DNA of 36,831 nt, from positions 1-36,831 of the IMG/VR virus record IMGVR_UViG_3300031951_020888; one strand, given 5' to 3'. The DNA comes from a virus. Below are positions 26,296 to 34,296 of the stretch, one piece after another. The translations under genes and the position numbers were made by a program. The number at the start of each line of letters is the position of its first letter. Positions within the stretch are counted from its first letter, which is position 1. Below the pieces are notes generated by a model that had not been told where the DNA came from, did not search any database, and was given only the letters and a program-made list of their open reading frames with translations.

Positions 26296-27011
26296 GGAAT
26301 CCTCTTTAATTCTTTGGTCTTGTTTCTACAAATTAAGATCTCATCTCCCATTCGTCTGAGATCGCATAGCTCTTTTAAATCCATAGAACCTATGTGATCA
26401 TTTCCTTGTGAAGATTTGTTCAAAGTAAAGTGCTTTTCTATCACATTTGCACCGAGCGCTATGTGATACAAACAATTGGATATTCCATATCCGTGGTCAC
26501 TTAACCCAACTACTCTATTGTCGTAAGAATAGTATTGGTGCTCTGAAAGATAATTTATGCTTGTCGGATATTTTGAAATACAGTTAAAATAAAACACGTT
26601 CGGAAGTGTAGAAAGTAATAAATCTTCTTTCCACATGCCAAGAGAAACATAGGAATTGATTCCTGTTTTTATTATTTTTTCAAATAAATCAGGCTCTTTA
26701 ACAAGTGTTCTACTTGCCACTTTAAAGTTTTTGACGTTTAGATCTAGACACCACTGTAATTTTTCTTCATCAAAAACAGATGCAAAAAATTCAATACCGT
26801 ATGTGTCACAGATGTCTTTGATGTCTTTTACTTGATTAAAAGTAAATTCATTCTTCTTTCTTGATTCATCACCAAAGACTCTAACAGAATCGTATAGTTG
26901 AAACTTTGCGAAATCTGCACCACCAGATTTCGATTGCCTTACCAGCTCTTCTATTAATCTAAAATCACCGTTATGATTAATTCCTATCTCTGATATAATG
27001 CTTAATTTCAT
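26292..27011 (-). CDS. NeuB-like sugar acid synthase, catalytic barrel only
   Basis: 239 residues covering the NeuB TIM barrel. [12 protein letters not shown] (5-16), [53 protein letters not shown] and [19 protein letters not shown] are the expected conserved blocks, in order. Known reaction: PEP-dependent aldol-type condensation with an N-acyl amino sugar to give a nonulosonic acid. The C-terminal SAF/antifreeze-like domain (about 60-80 residues) found in most NeuB proteins (about 345 aa) is absent. The start is supported by the ATGA overlap with the GT-B-like gene. No NeuC (UDP-GlcNAc 2-epimerase) is recognised nearby, so the amino-sugar substrate source is open. Confidence 0.85.
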   Translation of the reverse strand: MKLSIISEIGINHNGDFRLIEELVRQSKSGGADFAKFQLYDSVRVFGDESRKKNEFTFNQVKDIKDICDTYGIEFFASVFDEEKLQWCLDLNVKNFKVASRTLVKEPDLFEKIIKTGINSYVSLGMWKEDLLLSTLPNVFYFNCISKYPTSINYLSEHQYYSYDNRVVGLSDHGYGISNCLYHIALGANVIEKHFTLNKSSQGNDHIGSMDLKELCDLRRMGDEILICRNKTKELKRIP

Positions 27012-28144
27012 ATTTTGTCATTATACAGCATATCTTTTACTATTTCAACTATTTTTTGGATTGATTCAGTTCTTTCAAAGTAATCATTTTCTTCTTTGTG
27101 AACTTTTTCAAACTTAAAGACGTCTTGAATTGACTTAATCTCTTTGTTATAAATGTCATCCGGATAGACAATACCTTTTAGATAATTGACAGACTTATAG
27201 TAAGGTTTGTCTGAATGATTTGAAGTATAGGACTGATTTTTTGTAAAATGAGTTTCCCAAGAAACGTGAGAACCAGACATGTTAAACAAAGAATCGCAGT
27301 GAGAAATAGCTTCAAAGTGATCTTGACTCTCCAGTATTATTATCTCAGGAAACATAGACCTTATTAGTTCATATTGAGGAACGTCAGAGAAAGTACGTCT
27401 ATAAACTCCTGTATACTTTTCATCACTATCATAGAAAAGATAGTCATTGGGATATGTCTTTACCATGACTTTGGCATCTATCTCTTTTGATGCTTCTACA
27501 ATTCTTTTTAAGATTTCAATATTTTCATTGAATTGAATCTTGTGTGATCCTGGATTGGAGGGACACACCAGTATTTTTCTTTTATTCTCTAGCTGATACT
27601 TTTTTTCGAAAAGACTAATATCTTTGGTAATTGCGTAGGGATCGTAATGGGGAGATCCTGTGACAAATATGTTGTCTTTATTTATCCCCAAGTTACCTAG
27701 CCAATTTTTCCAAATTTTTCCTTTTACGAAGTAAAAGGTTGAAAAATGGGGAGCATTTGTCAAGATGTCCGCGCCTCCTATGTCCCAGCAAGCAACTGGG
27801 CATTTCAAGCTTCTTTTTATTTCGTGTGGATACCTGGTCTTTGGAGCGATGTGAACAGAGGAAAGAATTAATCTGTAATTTTTGCTACACTTATAAAGAT
27901 CTTCCCAGTCTTTCAAAACAACCAAAGAGTCATTCTTGGAAAAGATATCTGTAGAAAATCTATACCTTTCCTTGTCTCCAAATTTTTTATTTAATCTAAT
28001 GTCTTTCTCAAACATTAGGAGATCTGCTTCTATGCCTTGAGATTTTAGTCTATCTAAAAGCTCAATTCCGTCGTAAGGAATGCTACTCCAGAAAAAATCT
28101 CCTAGTAGAACAGCTACTTTTTTTACTTCTTTACTATGAACCAT
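27008..28144 (-). CDS. GT-B fold protein, glycosyltransferase or epimerase-like (unassigned)
   Basis: 378 residues that look like two Rossmann-type halves: KKVAVLLGDFFWSSIPYDGI at the N-terminus, and DNIFVTGSPHYDPYA (about 158-171) at the domain junction, a pattern seen in UDP-GlcNAc 2-epimerase-like and CDP-glycerol-transferase-like proteins. RKILVCPSNPGSHK and KVMVKTYPND follow, then SHCDSLFNMSGSHVSWETHF near the donor-site region. No GT4 E-x7-E motif. It sits directly upstream of NeuB (4-nt overlap), where NeuC is often found, but it does not start like NeuC. It could be a transferase of the sugar acid or a divergent 2-epimerase. The start overlaps the TylF gene by 22 nt. Confidence 0.6.
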   Translation of the reverse strand: MVHSKEVKKVAVLLGDFFWSSIPYDGIELLDRLKSQGIEADLLMFEKDIRLNKKFGDKERYRFSTDIFSKNDSLVVLKDWEDLYKCSKNYRLILSSVHIAPKTRYPHEIKRSLKCPVACWDIGGADILTNAPHFSTFYFVKGKIWKNWLGNLGINKDNIFVTGSPHYDPYAITKDISLFEKKYQLENKRKILVCPSNPGSHKIQFNENIEILKRIVEASKEIDAKVMVKTYPNDYLFYDSDEKYTGVYRRTFSDVPQYELIRSMFPEIIILESQDHFEAISHCDSLFNMSGSHVSWETHFTKNQSYTSNHSDKPYYKSVNYLKGIVYPDDIYNKEIKSIQDVFKFEKVHKEENDYFERTESIQKIVEIVKDMLYNDKI

Positions 28145-28857
28145 CTCTCAAAATCGCCTGTTAGATGCATTTTTAATTCATAGGTATTAGAATTTAAAGA
28201 TTTGAGGAATTCATCTACGGCTATTCTAGCTCCTGGGTACTTTAAGGAGTAATATTCGTCTAGAACTATTATTCCGCCTTTGGCAACGTTGCAAAATTGA
28301 GTTTCCAGGCAAATTTTATAAGGATCGTACAGATCACAGTCAATATGAAGAACAGCTATTTCTTCTTTTAAAAAAGGCAGCGTGTCTGAAAATTTACCTT
28401 TTATTAATCTTATATTCCTGTTTGAAGACTCAGAAAACACTAGACTTTCAGTATTTGCAAAATACTCAGTCGAAAGGTGCTCTTGATTAGATAAAGAAAC
28501 TAGCCTTTTCTTGCTTAATTCATAGTGATTTTTTGTTATTCTTCCTTCGCTGTGTAGCTTTTCAAACATCTCAGGCTTGTCGTTGTTGTTGACTTCTTCT
28601 GTCTCAGGAAAACCTGAAAAAGTGTCACAACCGATAAAATTCCTATCTATCTTTCTTAGTCTACAAAATTCATTTGCAGTTAAAAGAGTGGTTCCCTTAA
28701 AAACACCGCATTCAACGTAAGACCCTTTTAAATTTTTTGTTTTTTCAAGAGCGTAGCATATTGTGAATACGTTGTCTCCAACAGAGAGACCCATATTTCT
28801 AACTGTCTCTCTTGACTTTTGAATATCTTCAGATATCGTGCTGTATAAATTTGTCAT
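28123..28857 (-). CDS. TylF/MycF-like sugar O-methyltransferase
   Basis: 244 residues matching the TylF (macrocin O-methyltransferase) family. GSYVECGVFKGTTLLTA (about 45-61) binds S-adenosylmethionine, FIGCDTFSGFPET (about 74-86) is the family block with the acidic ribose contact, HIDCDLYDPYKICLE (171-185) and IIVLDEYYSLKYPGAR (196-211) supply the metal-binding acidic residues. Known family role: metal-dependent O-methylation of sugar hydroxyls. In phage and surface polysaccharide loci, members are thought to cap or decorate glycans. It is followed by the GT-B-like gene (22-nt overlap) and preceded within 1 bp by a methyltransferase-like gene. Confidence 0.85.
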   Translation of the reverse strand: MTNLYSTISEDIQKSRETVRNMGLSVGDNVFTICYALEKTKNLKGSYVECGVFKGTTLLTANEFCRLRKIDRNFIGCDTFSGFPETEEVNNNDKPEMFEKLHSEGRITKNHYELSKKRLVSLSNQEHLSTEYFANTESLVFSESSNRNIRLIKGKFSDTLPFLKEEIAVLHIDCDLYDPYKICLETQFCNVAKGGIIVLDEYYSLKYPGARIAVDEFLKSLNSNTYELKMHLTGDFERWFIVKK

Positions 28858-28858
28858 T

Positions 28859-29497
28859 TTAGTACTTATCTACAAGTGTAATGATATAAAGCTGCGGTTT
28901 TTCTGGCCATAGAAATCTGGTTCTTAGTTCTTTTGTCTTGTAGTCAATTAATACAGGTACTTCTGATTTTATTACCTGTGCTAGATCGTCTTTTGAACTG
29001 TAGGGAGAGTTTTTCATGGACAAAACATTCTGCCAGAAGAGCTTTACCTGTTCGTCTTTTACTAGACTGTCTCTCCAAAAGCAGGAATACAGAAAGTTGT
29101 CTTTTGAGTATGCATTTTCATGCTCTCCGTTTCTTACCCACCCTACTTTATAGTTGCTAAATCTCCAATGATCACCCAGTCCCCAGTCCATTAAAAGATG
29201 ACCGTTTGCTTTTAGCTTTTTCTGACATTCAAGGAGTAATTTATCGGGAATCTTACAGAAATATGCGCATCTTGTACATATGATTAAGTCGTATTCTTCT
29301 TTCAAAGAATAGTTTGTATTAACATCCCAATTTCCAAGACTTATATCGTAAAAGTGTCTTATTTTTCCAAAAATTCTTCTTGTTAGTTCGTTTTCAGAAG
29401 AAAATCCTAAAAATGCAACGGATTCTACATTGGGATTATTGACTTCTCCCAAAATGTCTAGATAGTCTTGAAATATTAAGAAATCTGATTTACCCAT
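28859..29497 (-). CDS. Methyltransferase-like protein (212 aa), divergent
   Basis: A class I methyltransferase-like layout is likely but weak. VESVAFLGFSSENELTRRIF could be a degenerate SAM-binding loop, YDISLGNWDVN the acidic second strand, YDLIICTRCAYFCKI the post-fourth-strand motif, and KLKANGHLLMDWGLGDHW the typical 'LKPGGxLL' element. The canonical GxGxG is missing. The second half is aromatic and may bind the acceptor. It overlaps the upstream methyltransferase gene by 8 nt and ends 1 bp before the TylF gene, making a run of three methyltransferase-type genes. Function unknown; sugar or protein methylation are possible. Confidence 0.55.
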   Translation of the reverse strand: MGKSDFLIFQDYLDILGEVNNPNVESVAFLGFSSENELTRRIFGKIRHFYDISLGNWDVNTNYSLKEEYDLIICTRCAYFCKIPDKLLLECQKKLKANGHLLMDWGLGDHWRFSNYKVGWVRNGEHENAYSKDNFLYSCFWRDSLVKDEQVKLFWQNVLSMKNSPYSSKDDLAQVIKSEVPVLIDYKTKELRTRFLWPEKPQLYIITLVDKY

Positions 29498-30119
29498 TTT
29501 TTTGAAACACCAACGTTACATACCTGTCCGTCTGTAAACCGTAATGTTTTTCTATAAAAGATTCTATAAATTTTTCAGTATCTGAAAAATTATTCTGAAG
29601 ATTCATGTACTTAATTTTTGACCACAAGAAATAGTCGCTTATTTGTAAATTTCTTGCACACATAATGCACGCCATGTCTAAATGGCCGCAAATATTCTTA
29701 TGATCAAAATCAGAAAAGAAGACTCCATAGCAATACATGTTAGGAACTGTTATTATTAATTTCCCGTCATCTAAAAGCAAATCATAGAATCTTTTAGATA
29801 ATTCATGAACAAAATAATTAGTTTCAACATGCTCTAAAACGTGTTCAGCGATTATTAGACTAAATTTTGAGTCAACTTCTTCAATTGAAGAAAAATCTGC
29901 TCCTGAATTTGGATCAGAATCACAACAAAATACTTCCTGATAGTAATGAAGTAATTCTAAATTGTGAGCTCCGTCTTTTTTTCCTGATCCAAAATTGAGT
30001 ACGGGTCCCGTAGTGGGATAATCCTTCCACATTCTAGGCTTTCTAATAGGCTTTGGAAATTTTTCAGATACTTTTGATCTAAAAGAAACTATTTCAGAAT
30101 ATGAAAGTTTTTTACTCAT
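29490..30119 (-). CDS. Class I SAM-dependent methyltransferase (209 aa)
   Basis: TTGPVLNFGSGKKDG is a modified GxGxG SAM loop, EVFCCDSDPNSGADF the acidic strand 2, FSLIIAEHVLEHV the classical 'xxxExLEH' motif, and LLLDDGKLIITVPN the LKPGGxLxxxxPN motif of Methyltransf_11/23-type enzymes. The C-terminal 60 residues are aromatic and may form the acceptor lid. The protein is about the usual length of a single-domain methyltransferase. It lies 4 bp after the GT2 gene and overlaps the next methyltransferase-like gene by 8 nt. Acceptor unknown; context suggests a sugar. Confidence 0.75.
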   Translation of the reverse strand: MSKKLSYSEIVSFRSKVSEKFPKPIRKPRMWKDYPTTGPVLNFGSGKKDGAHNLELLHYYQEVFCCDSDPNSGADFSSIEEVDSKFSLIIAEHVLEHVETNYFVHELSKRFYDLLLDDGKLIITVPNMYCYGVFFSDFDHKNICGHLDMACIMCARNLQISDYFLWSKIKYMNLQNNFSDTEKFIESFIEKHYGLQTDRYVTLVFQKNG

Positions 30120-30123
30120 TAAA

Positions 30124-30867
30124 TTAGCCGTTCAGAATGTTGTCACAGATTTGTTTCCACTTAGAAAAAGATATTTTCTTGTCATTTGAATAAGAATTAT
30201 CGTATTTTGGCGTTCCTCTTCCTTGATGAATAAACATTACCTTATTAGAAGAGTCAAGACACCTATCCATCCCGCAGTCTTTTCCAAGTTCTCTAAAGGG
30301 AGAATTGCAAATGTCAACAAGTGAAGAGTCGTTGTAGGTATTTCTAAATAAACGAGTTTTTAGACCGTTTTCTCTACAATAGACTGTCAAAAGGTCTGCG
30401 GAGTCGATGTGCGGGTATACAGGAAAAAGAGAAGTAGATTTAAATAAAGAAGATTCAACAAAAAGACCTGAACTGTGCAAGGCATTTACTCTATTGTCAG
30501 CTTTGTCTTCACAGACTCCTGCTAAAAAGACGTTATCTTCTATACATCTTTTTAATTCATCGAAAAAGCTGCTAGATACAACGCACGTATCGCTGTGACA
30601 AGTAAAAACATAATTGGTATTAATGTGAGACTTAGAAATTTCTAGCGCTTCGGCGTGAGCATCTGAATTTTTTAAATTAGTAGGATTTTTTAAGACTAAA
30701 CAGTCTTCAGAAGAAAATTTCTCCAAATTAAAATCAGAATTTTCTATCACTATAAACTTTAAAGAGAAGTCTTTTGTTAAGAATTTCTTAAAACTCTTGA
30801 TCATAATCTCTAGGAGATCGGGAGTTTTGTACGTAGCTGACACTACTGTTATCTCATATTGACTCAT
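30124..30867 (-). CDS. GT2-like glycosyltransferase (about 247 aa)
   Basis: The start is the ATG at 30867 (MSQYEITVVSATYKTPDLL); a TTG six codons upstream would overlap the deacetylase gene by 14 nt. The GT-A N-terminus ITVVSATYKTPDLLEIMIKS is followed by LKFIVIENSDFN, NPTNLKNSDAHAEALEISKS and the metal-site region NYVFTCHSDTCVV, where the usual DxD appears as HSDT. The C-terminal half has ALHSSGLFVESS and an RELGKDCGMD segment, and ends with HQGRGTP. It resembles rhamnosyltransferase-like GT2 proteins. It is 4 bp from the genes on both sides. Donor unknown. Confidence 0.72.
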   Translation of the reverse strand: MSQYEITVVSATYKTPDLLEIMIKSFKKFLTKDFSLKFIVIENSDFNLEKFSSEDCLVLKNPTNLKNSDAHAEALEISKSHINTNYVFTCHSDTCVVSSSFFDELKRCIEDNVFLAGVCEDKADNRVNALHSSGLFVESSLFKSTSLFPVYPHIDSADLLTVYCRENGLKTRLFRNTYNDSSLVDICNSPFRELGKDCGMDRCLDSSNKVMFIHQGRGTPKYDNSYSNDKKISFSKWKQICDNILNG

Positions 30868-30871
30868 TTTT

Positions 30872-31585
30872 TTATAATTCTTCAATAAAACAAAATTGTA
30901 TACTTTCTTCTTTTCTCAGGATCCAATTTTGAAGATCTTCCTTCATGTTTTTACTCAAATAACTTTTGTCCCATTCGCACGCATGGTAAACTATTTCAAG
31001 AGCTTCTCTTTCATAAGTTTCTGGTAGGGGCTCGAAGGGTGGACTTATGTCGTAATAGACTACCTTATTGAAGGATTCGTCTTCTTTTGCGTAAGTCTCT
31101 TTTGCATAGTCTTTTTTTGAAAGAGCAAGTGTCTTAATTCCAACGTCTGCCGCAGCTTTTATAGCACTAGGAGACATTCTCCATGCTGGTGGCCTGAAAA
31201 TCTTTTTAAACTTACTCTCTAGACCTGATTGAGATACAATTGAAAACATTGTATTGAATTTTTCAATGGCCTGATCGTATGTCAAGTATTGAAATTCATC
31301 ATTATCTGATTTCCCCGGTATTCCATGAAATAATCCGTGATAGCAAATCTCGAAATTTTTTTCAGGTAGGCTATTGATAAAGAAAATAAAATCTTGATAG
31401 TCAGAAATAACCAAGGGTCTGTCGGATATAGTTTCTCTTTTTATTGTTCGCCAATAGGCGATAGGAATAAAAAGTGTAAACTTAATATTGGGAAATTTTT
31501 CTATTAATTCAAAGCAGGAATCTAAAACTTTTATTGAAGACAAGGGATGAGGTGAGACATCATCTATGCTTATGTTAACCTTCAT
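30872..31585 (-). CDS. Polysaccharide deacetylase-like (NodB-fold) protein
   Basis: The start is the ATG at 31585 (MKVNISIDDVSPHP), which has a strong Shine-Dalgarno and an ATGA overlap with the upstream GT4 gene. The longer frame to 31648 would sit inside that gene. Motifs fit the NodB/CE4 or related DUF2334-type barrel: NISIDDV with the catalytic Asp pair, ICYHGLFHG with two metal-binding His, FRPPAWRMSPSAIKAAADVG (the RPP motif), and a later VYHACEW His. Known family role: metal-dependent removal of acetyl groups from amino sugars in glycans. No signal peptide is seen, so it would act in the cytosol, unusual for cell-wall-acting members and consistent with editing a glycan intermediate. 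Confidence 0.72.
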   Translation of the reverse strand: MKVNISIDDVSPHPLSSIKVLDSCFELIEKFPNIKFTLFIPIAYWRTIKRETISDRPLVISDYQDFIFFINSLPEKNFEICYHGLFHGIPGKSDNDEFQYLTYDQAIEKFNTMFSIVSQSGLESKFKKIFRPPAWRMSPSAIKAAADVGIKTLALSKKDYAKETYAKEDESFNKVVYYDISPPFEPLPETYEREALEIVYHACEWDKSYLSKNMKEDLQNWILRKEESIQFCFIEEL

Positions 31586-32499
31586 GCAATTTCCTCCAAG
31601 AAATCTAAGTATTCTTTTGACATATCGTGAGAATTTCTTACGTAACAAGATTCCTTGTAGAGATTTTCAAACTCTGTCTTTTTATTTTTTAGTATATCTT
31701 TTAGATTCTCAAAGTTATTGTAACTCATTCCATTATTTTGACAATATTCATTAATACTTCCTCCTTCACAATGGTAAAGAACAGGAAGACCTGCAGCCAT
31801 AGCTTCTAGTACGTGATTCGCTCCTGCCTCTTTCTTAGATGCAGTTATATAAAGATGATTTTCAGGTAAAATTCTTGAAAGACTTTGCGTATCTTGGGGT
31901 CCGAGGTAATTTGTTAGATTAACTCCTTCAGGTTTTCTTCCTACGAAAAGAAAACTGTATTCACCCTTGCTATTTATACAAAATTCATCTAATTCTTGGT
32001 ATAAGTCAAATCCTTTCATCTGGTTGTTGGACCAGTGATGAGACACTATCTTTATAGTATTGGAAAACTGAAGTTTATTTGTATTGAGAAAGAAATCTTT
32101 CAGAGGAGCATTTGCTATGACCTTGTCGTTCTTATGATTTAGACCAAGGTAATTCTTAGCCCAGAAGCTCGGATATATCAGTACGTCAGAAAGTCTAGCA
32201 GTCTGGGAAACTATGTCAAAAAGCTCAGGCTTGCCATGTGTTCCAAGATCACCTATTCTTTGAACAATTTTAGAATTACTATTATTTCTTCTCTTTAAGA
32301 GCATGTCCATGTAAGAGACATGCTGAGTAGATCTTGGATCCAAACAAAAATAAATGTCAAATGAATTAGATTTATGTAGCTCTTCTTCGAAGAAAACTTG
32401 ATGTTTCCTTCTTTGAGCTTCTTCCACTATCGCAGAAAGAACTTTAGATCCTCCACCCCAAGGTCCAGGATTAGGTCTTCTGTTAAAATAGATTTTCAT
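31582..32499 (-). CDS. GT4-type glycosyltransferase (305 aa)
   Basis: Short GT-B transferase. The N-terminus MKIYFNRRPNPGPWGGGSKV carries a Gly-rich acceptor-domain loop, VLIYPSFWAKNYLG is a mid-protein block, IKIVSHHWSNNQMKG opens the donor domain, FLFVGRKPEG follows, and the GT4 E-x7-E motif is KEAGANHVLEAMAAGLPVL (E-AGANHVL-E). It is shorter than most GT4 proteins (350-400) but has both halves. The start overlaps the upstream GT4 gene by 17 nt and the 3' end overlaps the deacetylase by 4 nt. Substrate unknown. A TATAAATA octamer lies inside it. Confidence 0.8.
   Translation of the reverse strand: MKIYFNRRPNPGPWGGGSKVLSAIVEEAQRRKHQVFFEEELHKSNSFDIYFCLDPRSTQHVSYMDMLLKRRNNSNSKIVQRIGDLGTHGKPELFDIVSQTARLSDVLIYPSFWAKNYLGLNHKNDKVIANAPLKDFFLNTNKLQFSNTIKIVSHHWSNNQMKGFDLYQELDEFCINSKGEYSFLFVGRKPEGVNLTNYLGPQDTQSLSRILPENHLYITASKKEAGANHVLEAMAAGLPVLYHCEGGSINEYCQNNGMSYNNFENLKDILKNKKTEFENLYKESCYVRNSHDMSKEYLDFLEEIA
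31590..31597 (-). promoter_or_regulatory. Strong Shine-Dalgarno fixing the deacetylase start
   Basis: Minus-strand GGAGGAAA, with GGAGG 7 nt before the ATG at 31585, lies inside the 3' end of the upstream GT4 gene. It argues strongly for this start over the longer frame. Confidence 0.85.
31971..31978 (-). promoter_or_regulatory. TATAAATA octamer, possible T4-type late promoter core
   Basis: The minus strand reads TATAAATA, the T4 late promoter consensus recognised by gp55. A gp55-like sigma factor is encoded in this window. However, it lies inside the 305-residue GT4 gene, is the only copy I found, and such an AT-rich octamer can occur by chance. It points toward the deacetylase and everything downstream of it. 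Confidence 0.2.
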
Positions 32500-33589
32500 T
32501 AAAAATTTTACTCTTTTCTTTTATGTCTTTTACCAGCTCTGGGTATATGAATTCGGGCTTGATAGACTGAGATACATGCTTGGCGGAAGTTAGATACTCG
32601 CCAGCATTATACTTGTCTAGCATTTCATAAAATTTTGAGACATCTTCCATTCTTTGAATTGTCTCACCGTTTTTACCTGGTGTTACTAGGTCCGAAACAC
32701 CAATATGAGGCATAGTAAAAATTGGTACTCCTGCTTGAATGGCCTCTATCATTGCCCTCGGTCCATATTCAAACTCGGCGGTATTTACAAAAATCTTGCT
32801 CTTTGAGAGTAATTCGATCTTTAGCTCATCGTTTGTATTAAAGTATATGTCTACATTTGAAGCTATATTTTTGACTTCTTTAAGGACGTGGTGTCCATTA
32901 TTGAGATATCCTTTATTGTCAGGGTTTCTTCCTGCTATGCAGCCCTTTAAGTTTTTAAATCTTGGATCTCTTGACAACATTCTTAAGAATTCAACTTGTC
33001 TTTTTCTTGGATCGAAAGAAGAAATCATTATCCAGTCGTAGACTTTTTCTGTCTTTTGAATTTTGTCTACGTCTAGTTCTGTAAATTTCTTGCAAGTTGT
33101 TCTCGATATTCCTATGGGAATATCTGCCGGGACTGTTTTAAATTTTGCTTGATGAGAAATTCCTTCCAAGATAGCGTAATGGTGGTATTTCTTGTCAAGA
33201 CAATTTCTAGAATTAGTACCAAGAATAACTGGATTGAACATAACGAATATGTCTTTTAATTCCCTGCATGTTTCATATTCGCTAAAACAATAACCATAAG
33301 ATCCAGGATCAGAGTTAATAATTTTTATCATATTTTCTCTATCCCAATTATTGACAATAAATTTTCCTTTTTCTACTTCTATCTTGTCTATAATTTCATC
33401 TCTGTGATTGTCGTGGGGTCCTTTTCTTGGAAAAATGACTACCTGATCTACAAGTCCAAACTTAATAAAGTTATAATACATGTATGTGTAATGCTCAGAA
33501 AGTGGGTCTGAGTTTAGCACTTGTCCACAAGTGTGGCTTGGGTGGTCCATTACGTAAGATGGAGAATTAAAAACGTATAGCTTTTTCAT
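32483..33589 (-). CDS. GT4-type glycosyltransferase (368 aa)
   Basis: The N-terminus is divergent (KLYVFNSPSYVMDHPSHTCG), with HYTYMYYNFIKFGLVDQVVIF. The donor domain is recognisable: VYDWIMISSFDPRKRQVEFL, LKGCIAGRNPDNKGYL, then KIFVNTAEFEYGPRAMIEA with E-x7-E (EYGPRAMIE) and AGVPIFTMPHIGVSDL. These are GT4 hallmarks. The gene follows the Methyltransf_24-like gene after 4 bp. Donor and acceptor unknown. Although the donor half is secure, the N-terminal half could have another acceptor specificity. Confidence 0.78.
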   Translation of the reverse strand: MKKLYVFNSPSYVMDHPSHTCGQVLNSDPLSEHYTYMYYNFIKFGLVDQVVIFPRKGPHDNHRDEIIDKIEVEKGKFIVNNWDRENMIKIINSDPGSYGYCFSEYETCRELKDIFVMFNPVILGTNSRNCLDKKYHHYAILEGISHQAKFKTVPADIPIGISRTTCKKFTELDVDKIQKTEKVYDWIMISSFDPRKRQVEFLRMLSRDPRFKNLKGCIAGRNPDNKGYLNNGHHVLKEVKNIASNVDIYFNTNDELKIELLSKSKIFVNTAEFEYGPRAMIEAIQAGVPIFTMPHIGVSDLVTPGKNGETIQRMEDVSKFYEMLDKYNAGEYLTSAKHVSQSIKPEFIYPELVKDIKEKSKIFNENLF

Positions 33590-33593
33590 GTTA

Positions 33594-34295
33594 TTAAAAC
33601 CGGGTTAGTAGAACCTGACCGTAATCTATTTCTTCATCAGAAAGCCTTCTATCGTCAAAGAAAATTCTCCTATCCATGATTATGAGTTCTTTAGATTCAT
33701 CTTCAATTTCATTGATTAATTTTGAACACTCTATGTCTTTTTGAACTTTTGAAGGCATGTGATAATCGTCAAAGAGAAGAACTTTTTGCCATTTATCTTT
33801 ACATAAATCCCAGTCTTTCTTTACACCTTCGTAAGTGTGATCTCCATCAATGTATATCATGTCAAAATTGCCAATATTTTTAAGAGCAATTTCTGATTTT
33901 TCTTGAACAAAGTTTATTCTTTGAAACCAGCTTGAAGGAAATATCTTTAATAGATTTTGTATGTGATTCTTGTCAAAGTTTGGATCTATTGTAGTTACCT
34001 TGCCATCAATACCAGCTTCTTCCATCGCTTTAACGGCACAAAAGGCGGAATATCCTCTACCAAACCCTACCTCAAGATATGAACTTACGTTATACTTTTT
34101 TATTAGTGCATGAATTAGCATGCCTCTTTCGTAATTGGGTCTATAAAAACAGCCTACCTTCTTGTAAAGGTCAGATCCAGGAGATCTAGTTTTTTTTGCT
34201 GTAAATTCTCCTATTGTGTCAAAATCTCCCAAAGACAGAGAATCAACAGGGCAGCCAAGTTGAGATAGTTTTTCTTTAATGTGGGTTATTTTCAT
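33594..34295 (-). CDS. Class I SAM methyltransferase (Methyltransf_24-like)
   Basis: 233 residues. The SAM loop is SSYLEVGFGRGYSAFCAV (E-V-G-x-G-x-G), strand 2 is GKVTTIDPNF, the conserved acidic block is FDMIYIDGDHTYEGVKKDWD, followed by LLFDDYHMPS. This YIDGDHTYEGVxxD block is typical of Methyltransf_24 (class I, cephalosporin hydroxylase/TylF-neighbour type) proteins found in glycan clusters. It probably methylates a sugar or small molecule; the acceptor is not visible. It lies 1 bp after a GT4 gene and 4 bp before another. Confidence 0.82.
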   Translation of the reverse strand: MKITHIKEKLSQLGCPVDSLSLGDFDTIGEFTAKKTRSPGSDLYKKVGCFYRPNYERGMLIHALIKKYNVSSYLEVGFGRGYSAFCAVKAMEEAGIDGKVTTIDPNFDKNHIQNLLKIFPSSWFQRINFVQEKSEIALKNIGNFDMIYIDGDHTYEGVKKDWDLCKDKWQKVLLFDDYHMPSKVQKDIECSKLINEIEDESKELIIMDRRIFFDDRRLSDEEIDYGQVLLTRF

Positions 34296-34296
34296 C

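Noticed and set aside
26292-27011. NeuB-like gene broken by a frameshift that removed the SAF domain
   Set aside because: The sequence runs cleanly to a stop that overlaps the NeuA-like start by 4 nt, and the next frame holds NeuA, not a SAF domain. It looks like a genuine short form.
30868-30885. TTG start extending the GT2-like gene at 30124 by six codons
   Set aside because: It would increase overlap with the deacetylase gene, while the ATG at 30867 begins directly at the GT2 N-terminal strand.
30872-31648. 258-aa version of the deacetylase-like protein
   Set aside because: The ATG at 31585 has a strong GGAGGAAA site and an ATGA overlap, and the family sequence begins there (NISIDDV). 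The upstream part is shadow sequence of the GT4 gene.
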